Counted from the stretch's first letter, positions 8,809 to 17,107 are shown. The stretch: DNA of 64,000 nucleotides from Allopusillimonas ginsengisoli (GCA_005239165.1 RAPG01000005.1:1-64000), one strand, 5' to 3'. The notes: generated by a model from the letters alone, not told the origin. Translations and numbers: made by a program.

Positions 8809-9402
8809 TTCCGAGCATGCCGATCCCAAAGAGCTGTATAACCCGGTCCCGCGTGTATTTCTGGGGCTGATCATCGGCCTTGTCGCGTGGGCGGTTTTTA
8901 CATTGTCAATGCTGATCCCACAGGGGTGGCGTCGCTAGGCGACCGTCGAGTTCCCGCAACCCTGGCGGCGGGCGCCGGTGGCGATGAGGGCAGTGTAGTC
9001 GACGGACGTCAAATTTATACCACTACCTGTCAGGCTTGCCATCAGGCAACCGGGCAAGGTTTGCCTGGCGTCTTTCCACCGTTGGCTGGCGCGTCCTGGG
9101 TTACTGGCGATGCCAATATTCCCGCGCAGATTGTGCTGCACGGCTTGACCGGGCCGATCGAGGTCGGCGACACCACTTACAACGGCGCCATGCCGGGTTT
9201 CGGTACGCAATTGAACGACGCGCAAATCGCGGCCGTTCTTACTTTCATCCGGGCAGAGTGGGGCAACGACAGTCCTGCTGTCGAAACGGCAACGATTGAA
9301 GCCGCGCGCGCGGCGACAGCATCCCAGGCTGAGCCTTGGAGCAATGTCGCCGACATCCCTGCCACTGATGCGGGCGCGGCTCCGGCTGCAGAGCAGTCAT
9401 GA
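8786..9402 (+). pseudogene. Cytochrome c subunit (CcoP-like) disrupted by a one-base frameshift
   Basis: Translation from ATG 8786 gives a short cytoplasmic start and a transmembrane helix (VFLGLIIGLVAWAV), then leaves frame at a run of five T (8895-8899) and stops near 8939. The frame one base over continues without interruption to 9402 as a periplasmic cytochrome c domain with CQACH and a Met ligand (GAMPGFG). One extra T would rebuild a single anchored cytochrome of about 206 residues. The heme domain alone would lack any export signal, so as written the gene is probably non-functional. A sequencing error or slippage in the T-run is the alternative. It overlaps the SCO gene by four bases. 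Confidence 0.78.
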
Positions 9403-10031
9403 CACACGGCGCCAGGACGCTGGTGGCCATCTTCGCCGTAATCGCCTTGGGGCTGCTGGCGTTTGGCGGGGTGACGCGCGGATTCGCCGCAATCACCGCC
9501 GATGGCGTGCGCCGGATCGACCTGGAGCGAGCGCCGCGAACCTTGCCAGCCCTATCCATGATCGACCAGGCCGGCAAAACGCTGTCGCTGGCCGATTATG
9601 GCAGCGCTTCCGGTTATACGACCTTTGTCACGTTGCTCTACACCAGTTGCGACACCATCTGCCGTACAAGCGCATCGGGGCTAACGTTTCTACAGCAGGA
9701 AATACGCAACCGGGGCCTTGAAGGTCGTGTGCGTTTGTTGACGCTTAGCTTCGATCCGTTCAACGATACGCCTGCGGTGTTGGCCAAGCATGCCCGTAGC
9801 CTGGGGGCCGACGCATCACTGTGGCGCTCGGCAACGGTCACCCGGGCCACCGACCTGGAACCCATGCTCAAGTTGTTCGACATCGTGGTTATTCCTGATG
9901 GCCTGGGCGGATACTCGCACAATGCGGCGCTATTTCGTATTGACGAGCGCGGAAAGCTGATCAAAGCGTACGATGTCGATCGTGCCGACCTGGCATTGGC
10001 CGACTATTTATATAATAAGTCGGAGCCGTAG
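9399..10031 (+). CDS. SCO1/SenC family copper chaperone
   Basis: A 210-residue protein with an N-terminal membrane anchor and a thioredoxin-like SCO domain. The copper-binding TSCDTIC (CxxxC) and the distal His in YSHNAA are present. SCO proteins deliver copper to, or reduce thiols at, the copper site of heme-copper oxidases. It overlaps the preceding cytochrome gene by four bases and so belongs to the oxidase operon, where it likely assists CuB assembly. Confidence 0.88.
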   Translation: MTHGARTLVAIFAVIALGLLAFGGVTRGFAAITADGVRRIDLERAPRTLPALSMIDQAGKTLSLADYGSASGYTTFVTLLYTSCDTICRTSASGLTFLQQEIRNRGLEGRVRLLTLSFDPFNDTPAVLAKHARSLGADASLWRSATVTRATDLEPMLKLFDIVVIPDGLGGYSHNAALFRIDERGKLIKAYDVDRADLALADYLYNKSEP

Positions 10032-10034
10032 CCC

Positions 10035-10637
10035 ATGCGCTTGAGCACATCTCGCTATATTGCATGGTTGCCTGGCGTGCTGCTCGTGGTGGCAGCCGTA
10101 CTGCAACCGTGGCTCGAAACCACCATGGCCCGCCATATGGGGCTGGAGTTTCCGCTTCTGTTTGTCATAGGCTGGTTGACCGCCTCGGCTGCGGGCCCGC
10201 GTCTTGCGCGGCTGATTGAGCCCTGGAACGCAAAGGGACTTACCGCGCTTGTAGTCACGGCCTTGGTGACTGCGTTCTGGATGGTGCCTGCCGCGCTCGA
10301 TCTGGCCGTCCTTCATACAGGCGTGGCCTTAATTAAGGTTCTTAGCTGGCTCGTTGCCGGCATGCTGGTGGGCGTCTCGTGGCGCCAGGCGGGCGTGGTG
10401 ATTCAGGCATTTTTTATTTTCAACTGGTGCTGGATGACGGTTGCCGTGGGCCTGATCTATCAGGAAGCCCCGCAGCAATTGTGCAGCGTTTATCTGGTTG
10501 ACGATCAATGGAATGCAGGGGCTTTCATGGTTTTCTGGGCCGTGGCTGTATTTATACTCTGGTTACCGGGGGTGATCAAATCGAGCAACTTGCTGGGCGA
10601 TAGCGTTGACTCATCCAAAACGCGGCGCACAAATTAG
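10035..10637 (+). CDS. Polytopic membrane protein of the oxidase cluster, unknown function
   Basis: The product has 200 residues with about five or six predicted helices (LPGVLLVVAAVL, FPLLFVIGWLTA, LVVTALVTAFWM, AGAFMVFWAVAVF and others). It starts three bases after the SCO gene. I recognise no catalytic motif. Position as the last gene of the operon suggests an accessory or assembly factor for the oxidase; that is inference from context only. Confidence 0.7.
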   Translation: MRLSTSRYIAWLPGVLLVVAAVLQPWLETTMARHMGLEFPLLFVIGWLTASAAGPRLARLIEPWNAKGLTALVVTALVTAFWMVPAALDLAVLHTGVALIKVLSWLVAGMLVGVSWRQAGVVIQAFFIFNWCWMTVAVGLIYQEAPQQLCSVYLVDDQWNAGAFMVFWAVAVFILWLPGVIKSSNLLGDSVDSSKTRRTN

Positions 10638-10723
10638 GTGCATTTCCTGAGCGTACTTTGTTATTTAAAGGTGCACGATCTCGTTCTTGTAAGTGAGGAG
10701 ACTTCGTCTTGCGTTAGTTGCTA

Positions 10724-10757
10724 TTGATATACGAATACCCTATAGTTACTATATGGT
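10724..10757 (+). promoter_or_regulatory. Promoter and autoregulatory dyad of the CadR/PbrR-like gene
   Basis: -35 TTGATA (10724-10729) and -10 TACTAT (10747-10752) are 17 bp apart. The imperfect palindrome ACCCTATAG-TTA-CTATATGGT (10737-10757) overlaps the -10. Its left arm matches the operator in front of the P-type ATPase at 3728-3748, supporting one regulator for both. Confidence 0.65.
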
Positions 10758-10776
10758 TTTATTAACTGAGATTAAG

Positions 10777-11187
10777 ATGAATATCAAGATTGGCGAACTG
10801 GCCAAGCGCACGGAATGTCAGGCCGAAACCATTCGTTATTATGAAAAGGAAGGGTTGTTACCGGAACCCTCTCGCACTAGCGGTAACTACCGTTTGTATA
10901 GTGAAGAACATGTTGAACGTCTACGATTCATCCGGCACTGTCGTACGCTCGACATGGCGTTGGACGAAGTACGTACCTTGCTTCAGTACCGTGACATGCC
11001 TACTGAGGATTGTGGCGACGTGAACGCCTTGCTTGATCAGCATATCCATGCGGTGGAGGTGCGCATGGACGAGTTAATGCAATTGAAGGAGCATTTAGTG
11101 GTTTTGCGCCAAAAATGCACAAGCGCAAAACCGACGGAATCGTGCGGGATCTTACAAGCGTTGTCGGATTGCTCTTGCCACGTTTAG
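10777..11187 (+). CDS. MerR-family Cd/Pb-responsive transcriptional regulator (CadR/PbrR-like)
   Basis: A 136-residue protein opening with the winged-helix motif MNIKIGELAKRTECQAETIR, then a dimerisation coiled coil. Metal-binding cysteines are spaced as in CadR/PbrR: one in EDCGDVN, one in RQKCTSAK, and a Cys-rich tail (SCGILQ, SDCSCHV). The family binds a palindrome inside a 19-bp promoter spacer and activates export genes. The start was chosen at the conserved MNIKIGEL rather than at upstream in-frame codons. Likely targets are the P-type ATPase promoter at 3721-3751 and its own dyad. Cd, Pb and Zn specificity cannot be separated here. Confidence 0.88.
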   Translation: MNIKIGELAKRTECQAETIRYYEKEGLLPEPSRTSGNYRLYSEEHVERLRFIRHCRTLDMALDEVRTLLQYRDMPTEDCGDVNALLDQHIHAVEVRMDELMQLKEHLVVLRQKCTSAKPTESCGILQALSDCSCHV

Positions 11188-11454
11188 GGTGTCAGTTTCA
11201 AATTTCATGAGCGTGTGCTGGTTTTCGTCAATCTACTATTCGCTCGATCACTTTGACATTATGGACTAACTCACTAGCTGGCTTATGGGGCGAGCTGGAA
11301 TAATTGCATCCGTCGTCGGTACGTGTGTAGAGCACCGTTTCAAGTCGGAATGTGGTGTGATGGATGGAAATTGCATGGTGAGAGTCGACAGATAATCGCG
11401 CTAAAATCCTTGAACTATGTTTTGTGGTGCCGTGGCACCGTTACGGAGTGGTAA

Positions 11455-11658
11455 ATGATCAGTTTGGCCAGTGGCATTACATTGGTTGTCGCGTTTGCGA
11501 TAACCTTTATTATTTCCCGGCTTATTGTAAAACGCCGTGCGGCGAACGCAGCTATACAGGAGCGACAGCGTGTTGAGCGGCTTCGGCAAAACTTGCCGCC
11601 GCCAGTACTATCGAAGAACAAAAGTAAAAGGCGGCGACAAGAGCGTACGCAGCGCTGA
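11455..11658 (+). CDS. Small single-helix membrane protein, hypothetical
   Basis: The product has 67 residues: one transmembrane segment at the N-terminus (about residues 4-24), then a strongly basic tail (KNKSKRRRQERTQR). A GGAG motif precedes the ATG at suitable distance. It stands alone between the metal regulator and the CDF-like transporter. No family recognised; coding status is likely but not certain. Confidence 0.5.
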   Translation: MISLASGITLVVAFAITFIISRLIVKRRAANAAIQERQRVERLRQNLPPPVLSKNKSKRRRQERTQR

Positions 11659-12081
11659 TGTTTGTTTTTGAGAGTGCTCCCCGTCAAGGTCCGTAGTGGC
11701 CTCACTGGTGGCAGGGCATAAGAGGTGGATAAGCGCAAAGGATCCCAACTGCATGTAAGAGCGTTGCAACGATAATCTCCCGTAAATCCGCAGTGCTAAA
11801 AATGGAGGGATTGCCCAACGAATGCCACTTCTGTCTTGCCAAAGACAGCATGGCGTGTGCTGCGTTATAGACAGCTTCTCACCTGCATATACCTACGGCG
11901 ATATTTAGCTCCCCAATCCTTGCCCCATTGACTCGAGGCACGATGCGAGTTTGTCCTGTGCAAATTCATCTACGTTGTCCAGCCAGCCGTAAACGTTCCG
12001 CCCATTCCATCTTGGCAGATAATGTATCGCAAACTATGATGGTAAATGCCCTTTATCTGAGACCGTCTGACCGAGAGCAAT
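11659..12081. other. Gene-free interval of 423 bases
   Basis: No convincing open frame. On the minus strand a short frame near 11912-12005 reads YGWLDNVDEFAQDKLASCLE and could be the tail of a decayed gene, but it has no start and no recognised relative. I see no clear MerR-type dyad ahead of the transporter. Confidence 0.4.
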
Positions 12082-12708
12082 ATGAGCGAGAGCCAACTGA
12101 AGGATAGCGGCAAGCCTGCCGATGAGATTCGAGATCTTGATCGAAGTACGTTGAAGTGGGTGCTTACCATCAATCTAGGGCAGTGTGTGGCAGGGGCGAT
12201 GGTTGGATTGTGGGCAGAATCAACTGCGTTAATTGCAGCGGCTTTGGACAACCTTGCCGATGCGTCGGTTTATGGTGTCAGCCTCTATGCCATCGGTCGT
12301 GCCGCACATATTAAGGTGATGGCCGCGCGCTTATCCGGTTGGTTGCTGATAGGGTTGGCGCTCGGTGTGCTCTTTGAGGCGGTTCGTCGGTTCTTCGGCG
12401 GTGAGGCTCCCATTGGCGCTGCCATGATGGTGATGGCAACTGTCAATGCCGGCTTGAACTTAGTATGCCTACGGCTGTTGTCGCGCCATCGTGGCAACGA
12501 CGTGAACTTCAAGGCCTCATCGATTTTCACCAGTAATGATTCGATCGCGAACGTTGGGATCGTTATCTCTGGCGCGCTCGTAATGTGGCTGGATTCCAAT
12601 GCGCCGGACCTACTTCTCGGTATAGCCGTAGCCTGTGTCGCTGCCCACGGCGGGAAGGAAATACTTGAAGAGGCTGCCAAGACTAAAGCCTGTTCAGAAG
12701 CTTCTTAA
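12082..12708 (+). CDS. Cation diffusion facilitator-like transporter
   Basis: A 208-residue, six-helix membrane protein resembling the short CDF cation transporters. Helix 2 carries LDNLADASVYG, the counterpart of the DxxxD metal site. Helix 5 reads IFTSNDSIANVG, where the usual His of HxxxD appears to be replaced and an Asp is kept. The cytoplasmic C-terminal regulatory domain is missing. The family exchanges divalent metal ions for protons across the inner membrane. It lies near the CadR/PbrR-like gene, but control by that regulator is not shown. Substrate unknown. Confidence 0.75.
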   Translation: MSESQLKDSGKPADEIRDLDRSTLKWVLTINLGQCVAGAMVGLWAESTALIAAALDNLADASVYGVSLYAIGRAAHIKVMAARLSGWLLIGLALGVLFEAVRRFFGGEAPIGAAMMVMATVNAGLNLVCLRLLSRHRGNDVNFKASSIFTSNDSIANVGIVISGALVMWLDSNAPDLLLGIAVACVAAHGGKEILEEAAKTKACSEAS

Positions 12709-12783
12709 GCGTACGTCGCTGCCCGGAACTGATCTCGAACGGTTCATACAAACCACCCAAAAGAAGTCTCTTGGGAGCTGTGA

Positions 12784-12885
12784 GCGTGTATTGACAGCAT
12801 GGCGTTCCAGACAAATATACTTGCGTTAAATATTGCTGTTGAAGCGGCGCGTGGTGGCAACCATGGCAACGTAAGTGGTGGTTAG
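12784..12885 (+). pseudogene. Remnant of a methyl-accepting chemotaxis protein
   Basis: This short frame reads [20 protein letters not shown], which is the hairpin-tip signature of chemotaxis receptors (usual form [23 protein letters not shown]). It is followed by degenerate sequence and a stop. There is no start, membrane region or methylation helix, so it is debris of a lost receptor gene next to the insertion sequence. Confidence 0.75.
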
Positions 12886-12959
12886 CGCACTAGAGCATTT
12901 TTGATTTAATTATATACATAATATAGACTATCCTCTGCGGCCACGATGGAGGGATAGTC

Positions 12960-13364
12960 ATGCATGCCTATTCGCAAGATCTGCGAGATCGAGTTTTGGG
13001 TGCACTGGAGCGCGGCGAAGGCCCTACAGCGATTGCCCGGCGCCATGAGGTCAGCCGTTTGTGGGTGTACCAGGTGCGCAAACGATGGCAAGAAGACGGT
13101 CAGCGCCATAGTCTGCCCATGGGAGGCTATCGACGCTCGCGCATTGCGCATAAGGAAGATCAGATTCGACAGTGGATCGGGGCAACGCCCGATCTGACCC
13201 TGGCAGAACTGAGTGAACGTCTGGCCAAAGAAGGGATCCAGATCAAGGTCCCGGCACTTTGGCATCAGTTGAACAAATGGGGATTGAGCTTTAAAAAAAA
13301 CCCTGCACGCCAGCGAGCAGTCGCGCGCCGACGTGTATCAGGCCCGGATTGCATGGATGGATGA
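12960..13364 (+). CDS. IS630-family transposase, N-terminal part (orfA)
   Basis: A 134-residue frame holding the DNA-binding half: a helix-turn-helix ([20 protein letters not shown]) and a second winged-helix region ([20 protein letters not shown]). Beyond the A8 run at 13293-13300 the frame no longer resembles a transposase ([12 protein letters not shown]). The related reading (KKTLHASEQ) continues in the next frame, so this product is either an N-terminal domain or the first part of a frameshifted fusion. Confidence 0.85.
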   Translation: MHAYSQDLRDRVLGALERGEGPTAIARRHEVSRLWVYQVRKRWQEDGQRHSLPMGGYRRSRIAHKEDQIRQWIGATPDLTLAELSERLAKEGIQIKVPALWHQLNKWGLSFKKNPARQRAVARRRVSGPDCMDG

Positions 13365-13899
13365 TCAACCACGCTGGGATTGTCGGCATCTGGTCTTTCT
13401 CGATGAGACGGCCACCGCCACCAACATGACCCGACCAAGAGGCCGTTCACCTCGCGGCCAACGCTGCGTCGCCTCGGCGCCCCACGGCCACTGGAAGAGC
13501 ACAACCTTCATTGCTGGCCTGCGTCATGATGCCATCACCGCCCCACTGGTGTTGGACGGCCCGATGAATGGCGCTGCGTTTCTGGCCTATATCGAAACCT
13601 GCCTGTGCCCCACGCTAAAACCGGGAGACATCGTAGTGGCCGATAATCTGTCTTGTCACAAGGTAGCGGGGGGCAGGCAGGCAATCGAAGCGCGCGGCGC
13701 CACGCTGCGCTATCTTCCACCGTATTCGCCCGATCTGAATCCGATCGAGAAGATGTTCTCCAAACTCAAGGCATTGCTGCGCAAGGCCGCCAAACGGACC
13801 GTGAACGATCGGTGGAACGAGATCGGCAGGGTCCTGGACTTGTTTACCTCCGCAGAATGCGCCAACTATTTTGCTTCATGCGGGTATGTAAACAAGTAA
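13333..13899 (+). CDS. IS630-family transposase, catalytic part (orfB)
   Basis: This frame carries the DDE domain: LVFLDETA (first Asp), [13 protein letters not shown] (second Asp) and [16 protein letters not shown] (Glu). It is open from before the A8 run; the first in-frame ATG-type start is 13333, but translation probably enters from orfA. Moving from orfA to this frame requires a +1 (or -2) shift on the A-run. IS630 elements commonly fuse the two halves by frameshifting or transcript slippage; loss of function through an extra A is the alternative. Confidence 0.85.
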   Translation: MYQARIAWMDDQPRWDCRHLVFLDETATATNMTRPRGRSPRGQRCVASAPHGHWKSTTFIAGLRHDAITAPLVLDGPMNGAAFLAYIETCLCPTLKPGDIVVADNLSCHKVAGGRQAIEARGATLRYLPPYSPDLNPIEKMFSKLKALLRKAAKRTVNDRWNEIGRVLDLFTSAECANYFASCGYVNK

Positions 13900-13911
13900 A
13901 TTAAAAATGCT

Positions 13912-15327
13912 CTAGCGTATTGAACGTTGCGCCGCTGGAAACACTACTTCGAACTGGGTTGCGTCGGCCGTCGAGCTGGCGCTGACTCGACCCCCATGGG
14001 CCTCTACAATTGTTTTCACGATAGCTAATCCAAGCCCCGAGCCTTCACTGCTGCGCTGGCGCGATGAATCCGGCCTATAGAATCGTTCGAAAATATGGGT
14101 GAGGTGCTCCGGAGTTATGATCGGCCCTGGGTTCGCGATACAAACGCTTGCCTTGTCGGCGACGAGATTGAGCAATACCGTAACGCTGCGTCCACGCGGC
14201 GCGTAGCGAATGGCGTTCGACAATAGATTACTCAGCGCTCGGCGTATCATGAGTCTGTCCCCACGGACGAGTACTGGGCCGCCGACAGCATGCAGTTGCA
14301 CTTCGCGTTCTTCGGCCCAGGCACTAAAGTAATCAAATAGCATCTTGATCTCGGCTTCGAGGTCAATCTCAACAAGCTCAGGTTTAAGTAAATTGTTGTC
14401 GGCCTGAGCTAGAAACAGCATATCGCCAACCATTTTGGCCATGCGCTCGTACTCTTCTAAGTTCGAATACAGGATCTCCCGGTACTGTTCGACGCTGCGG
14501 GATTGAGAAAGCGCGACCTCAGTTTGGGTTTTGAGGTTCGTGATGGGGGTTCGAAGCTCGTGCGCGATGTCACCTGAAAAATCGGAGAGACGGCGGAAGA
14601 CGTCCTCAAGCCGCTCAAGCATTCCGTTGAAAGACATTGCAAGCCCGACCAGTTCAGTAGGAACGGCGTGTGGTTCGAGTCGTATATGCAGCTGATCTGA
14701 CCTGATTTTTCCGATTTCGCGGCTGATGCGCCGTATCGGTGCATGGCCTTGGTGCACAGCGAACCATGTAGCCAAAATCGCAATGAGACAGGCCGCCACT
14801 GTGATGATTCGGAGGTAGTCCCGAAAGCTGTCCAGATAGTGCAGATGGAAATTGATGCCCGTGGCCACGGCGATGGTTAAGGTGCTCCGCGCAGGGAAAC
14901 TGTCCGTTCCGGTCCGTAGTACAGCTCCTCGAAACGTCTCGCCGTGATCTTGCCATATGCCAACCGTGTCAATAGTGATTTTCTCTACAGGCTGGGCGAT
15001 TTGAGCAAACCTGTCCAAATTGGATCCCGGCGTAGCATAGATCATCGCACCGGAGTCCGAGGAGATACGATATTGAGCGTTATGGTGGCCGGACACGGCA
15101 TTGGCAAGCCGCTGATTCAACTCGGCAAGTGCCATATCAGTCGGTAGCGTGGCTAGCGTGTGCTTTAAGGCCTGAACGACCGCATTCAGTTCATCAACAT
15201 CTTGCTGAATAAAGTGGTTGTTGATTGACCGCTCTACGATCCAGCCGAATGTGAGTAGTACGACTGTTATCACCGCCCCAATAGAAACGGTAAGCCGTAC
15301 AGCTAGGGATGCCGGCCGTCTTTTCAT
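13912..15327 (-). CDS. copS: Heavy-metal sensor histidine kinase (CopS/CusS family)
   Basis: A 471-residue inner-membrane kinase with two transmembrane helices (about 10-32 and 170-190) flanking a periplasmic sensor domain. A HAMP linker, a DHp phospho-acceptor motif (SGDIAHELRTPITNLKTQ), an N-box (RRALSNLLSNAIRYAP) and G-boxes (SEGSGLGLAIVK) follow. The family senses periplasmic Cu(I)/Ag(I). It starts three bases after copR stops, so the two form an operon. The stop codon TAG was split by the adjacent IS630 insertion and regenerated, so the protein is intact. Confidence 0.92.
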   Translation of the reverse strand: MKRRPASLAVRLTVSIGAVITVVLLTFGWIVERSINNHFIQQDVDELNAVVQALKHTLATLPTDMALAELNQRLANAVSGHHNAQYRISSDSGAMIYATPGSNLDRFAQIAQPVEKITIDTVGIWQDHGETFRGAVLRTGTDSFPARSTLTIAVATGINFHLHYLDSFRDYLRIITVAACLIAILATWFAVHQGHAPIRRISREIGKIRSDQLHIRLEPHAVPTELVGLAMSFNGMLERLEDVFRRLSDFSGDIAHELRTPITNLKTQTEVALSQSRSVEQYREILYSNLEEYERMAKMVGDMLFLAQADNNLLKPELVEIDLEAEIKMLFDYFSAWAEEREVQLHAVGGPVLVRGDRLMIRRALSNLLSNAIRYAPRGRSVTVLLNLVADKASVCIANPGPIITPEHLTHIFERFYRPDSSRQRSSEGSGLGLAIVKTIVEAHGGRVSASSTADATQFEVVFPAAQRSIR

Positions 15328-15330
15328 CAG

Positions 15331-16014
15331 CTATTCGGGGAGCGTCACGTCCAGCATGTAACCCATGCCGCGTACCGTGTGGATAAGCTTAGGATCAAAA
15401 TCGTCATCGATTTTGGCGCGCAGGCGTCGGATCGCGACATCAATGACATTGGTGTCGCTGTCAAAGTTCATGTCCCACACCTGGGAAGCAATCAACGAGC
15501 GAGGCAGTACTTCGCCTTGACGACGTACCAAGAGTTCCAACAAGGCAAACTCTTTGTTCGTAAGATTAATACGCACGCTTTTGCGCTGAGCTCGACGTCG
15601 AGGAATATCGAGAACGAGATCAGCGATCTGTAACTGATCCTGGAAGGCGGGAGCGGCGCCCCGCCTTAATAACGTACGTACACGCGCTAGGAGCTCTGAA
15701 AAAGCGAACGGTTTTACCAAGTAATCGTCTGCGCCCAGCTCCAGCCCTTTGACGCGGTCTTCTACACTATCCCGGGCAGTCAGAAATAATACCGGCGTCG
15801 ACGATTTCGCATCGCGTAGAGCCTGGACGATACGCCAACCGTCCACATCGGGCAGCATAACGTCCAAGATAATCAAATCATAAGAGCCAGTCAGGGCCAA
15901 ATGATGTCCGTCCAAGCCAGTGCGCACGAGGTCCACAACGAAGCCGGACTCGACTAGCCCTTGGCGTACATAATCACCGGTTTTGGTCTCGTCTTCGACC
16001 AACAGCAATTTCAT
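15331..16014 (-). CDS. copR: Copper-responsive OmpR-type response regulator (CopR/CusR family)
   Basis: A 227-residue two-domain regulator. The receiver domain has EDE near residue 8, the phospho-acceptor Asp in [13 protein letters not shown] and Lys in [10 protein letters not shown]. The C-terminal winged-helix output domain follows ([26 protein letters not shown]). It pairs with copS. A perfect CopR-type palindrome lies about 100 bases upstream in the divergent region shared with the copper storage gene, and similar boxes precede other copper genes. Confidence 0.94.
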   Translation of the reverse strand: MKLLLVEDETKTGDYVRQGLVESGFVVDLVRTGLDGHHLALTGSYDLIILDVMLPDVDGWRIVQALRDAKSSTPVLFLTARDSVEDRVKGLELGADDYLVKPFAFSELLARVRTLLRRGAAPAFQDQLQIADLVLDIPRRRAQRKSVRINLTNKEFALLELLVRRQGEVLPRSLIASQVWDMNFDSDTNVIDVAIRRLRAKIDDDFDPKLIHTVRGMGYMLDVTLPE

Positions 16015-16115
16015 GGGTTCGATCCTGTAGATCCATCGGTTATCACGAAAAGAAGAGCGCTTTGCCGTCCATTGTTAGACTTTAGTGCCATGGCGCTGAC
16101 GGCAACATGACGTCA

Positions 16116-16135
16116 GCATTACAAAATTGTAATGC
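16116..16135. promoter_or_regulatory. CopR box, perfect 20-bp palindrome
   Basis: GCATTACAAAATTGTAATGC is fully self-complementary and contains the ATTACAAAATTGTAAT core known for CopR/CusR/PcoR binding. It lies between divergent copRS and the copper storage protein gene and may control both. Confidence 0.88.
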
Positions 16136-16285
16136 TACGGTAGAAGCCGTCACCGGTAGAGCTGGGTTGCCAGCTTTTGCAGGCAAATTACTGCCCGTAC
16201 GGCATCCGAGTTGCTGCATGAGGCAAGTGGGGCCACATGACGGTGGCCACATGATGATCAAACCTCAACCTTGTTGGAGATCGAT

Positions 16286-16621
16286 ATGCCTCATGAAAAG
16301 TTTCAATCCTGCATAGACGCTTGTTATGCCTGCGCGACGGAGTGCGACCACTGCGCAGCCTCATGCTTGGGGGAACAAGATGTCAAAGCCATGGCGCGGT
16401 GCATAAAGCTCGATATGGACTGCGCACAAATTTGCCGCCTGGCCGCCAGCTATATGGCCAGGGGCAGTGAATTCGCCCAAGCCCTTTGCCGTCTATGCGC
16501 TGATGTCTGCCAAGCTTGCGGTGATGAATGCGCAAAACACCAAATGGATCACTGCCAGCGTTGCGCCGAGGCTTGCCGCAGATGTGCTGAAGAGTGCAGG
16601 CGGATGGCGCAGACGGCCTGA
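16286..16621 (+). CDS. csp: Cytosolic copper storage protein (Csp/DUF326, four-helix, Cys-rich)
   Basis: A 111-residue protein with 19 cysteines arranged mostly as CxxxC or CxxC along predicted helices (CIDACYACATECDHC, CRLCADVCQACGDEC, CQRCAEACRRCAEEC). This is the pattern of Csp proteins, whose four-helix bundle core is lined with Cys and binds many Cu(I) ions. There is no signal peptide, so it is the cytosolic type. The start at 16286 was chosen for the GGAG six bases upstream. The CopR box about 150 bases upstream suggests copper induction. Confidence 0.88.
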   Translation: MPHEKFQSCIDACYACATECDHCAASCLGEQDVKAMARCIKLDMDCAQICRLAASYMARGSEFAQALCRLCADVCQACGDECAKHQMDHCQRCAEACRRCAEECRRMAQTA

Positions 16622-16680
16622 GCGGCCTAGCAACCAGGATCGCTACCCGCACGAGCGGTGCGGGCAAACGAACAAATTGA

Positions 16681-16712
16681 GGCCAGGGCGCATCATTGCA
16701 CCTTGGCCTTTT
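16681..16712 (+). terminator. Terminator after the copper storage gene
   Basis: GGCCAGG (16681-16687) pairs with CCTTGGCC (16701-16708) with one bulge and is followed by TTTT. A second GC-rich hairpin, CCCGCAC/GTGCGGG, lies just before it at 16646-16664. Confidence 0.55.
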
Positions 16713-16911
16713 AAACTTTACGCGACGGACTGTAACCCGCCTCGCGAATAGCTTGTTCTACTACGTCTGCGTCGGGAACCCCCTCCACGCGCACGGCGTG
16801 CTCGGGCAGGTCAACCGAAATGATAGCCTCGGGTGCGGCGTCTTTGACAGCGGCGGTAACGGCGCCCACGCAGTGCCCACAGGTCATATCGTTTACTTCA
16901 AACTGAATCAT
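16711..16911 (-). CDS. copZ: CopZ-like copper chaperone (single HMA domain)
   Basis: A 66-residue ferredoxin-like HMA domain with the Cu(I) motif MTCGHC near residues 9-14 and the conserved AGYSP near the end. Such proteins carry Cu(I) in the cytosol to the CopA ATPase and to the regulator. Its promoter region has a CueR-type dyad in a 19-bp spacer, unlike the CopR boxes used by its neighbours. Confidence 0.9.
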   Translation of the reverse strand: MIQFEVNDMTCGHCVGAVTAAVKDAAPEAIISVDLPEHAVRVEGVPDADVVEQAIREAGYSPSRKV

Positions 16912-16951
16912 TTTTTCCCTCTATTGGTAATTCGCCGAGCCGGATAACTAC

Positions 16952-16982
16952 AGGATAAACATTCCCACAGTGGCAATGTCAA
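16952..16982 (-). promoter_or_regulatory. CueR-type (MerR-family) promoter of copZ
   Basis: On the minus strand -35 TTGACA (16982-16977) and -10 TATCCT (16957-16952) are exactly 19 bp apart. The spacer region contains the dyad CATTGCCAC-T-GTGGGAATG (16978-16960). This is the classic copper-responsive MerR layout. No cueR gene is present in the window, so a regulator encoded elsewhere is implied. Confidence 0.85.
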
Positions 16983-17107
16983 CGGATATGGTGTTTTTTG
17001 CCGCCTCTTGCAAATAGAACGGGACTTTGCCCCGGACAGGGTGAAGCGATGTGGTGCTTCATACATATCGCAACAAATTTATTACCTCTGTGGCGTTCTT
17101 TTTAAAG

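Larger units (their letters stand above)
12893..13912 (+). mobile_element. IS630-family insertion sequence
   Basis: A 1,020-bp element bounded by inverted ends: GAGCATTTTTGATTTAATT at the left, and the right end read inward begins GAGCATTTTTAATTTA. It is flanked on both sides by TA (12891-12892 and 13913-13914), the target duplication typical of IS630/Tc1-mariner elements. It contains two overlapping transposase frames. The right TA is part of the copS stop codon, and the element's end base G restores TAG. Confidence 0.92.

Noticed and set aside
11970..12251. Minus-strand frame across the start of the CDF-like gene.
   Set aside because: It runs antisense through a recognisable transporter and shows no family signature.
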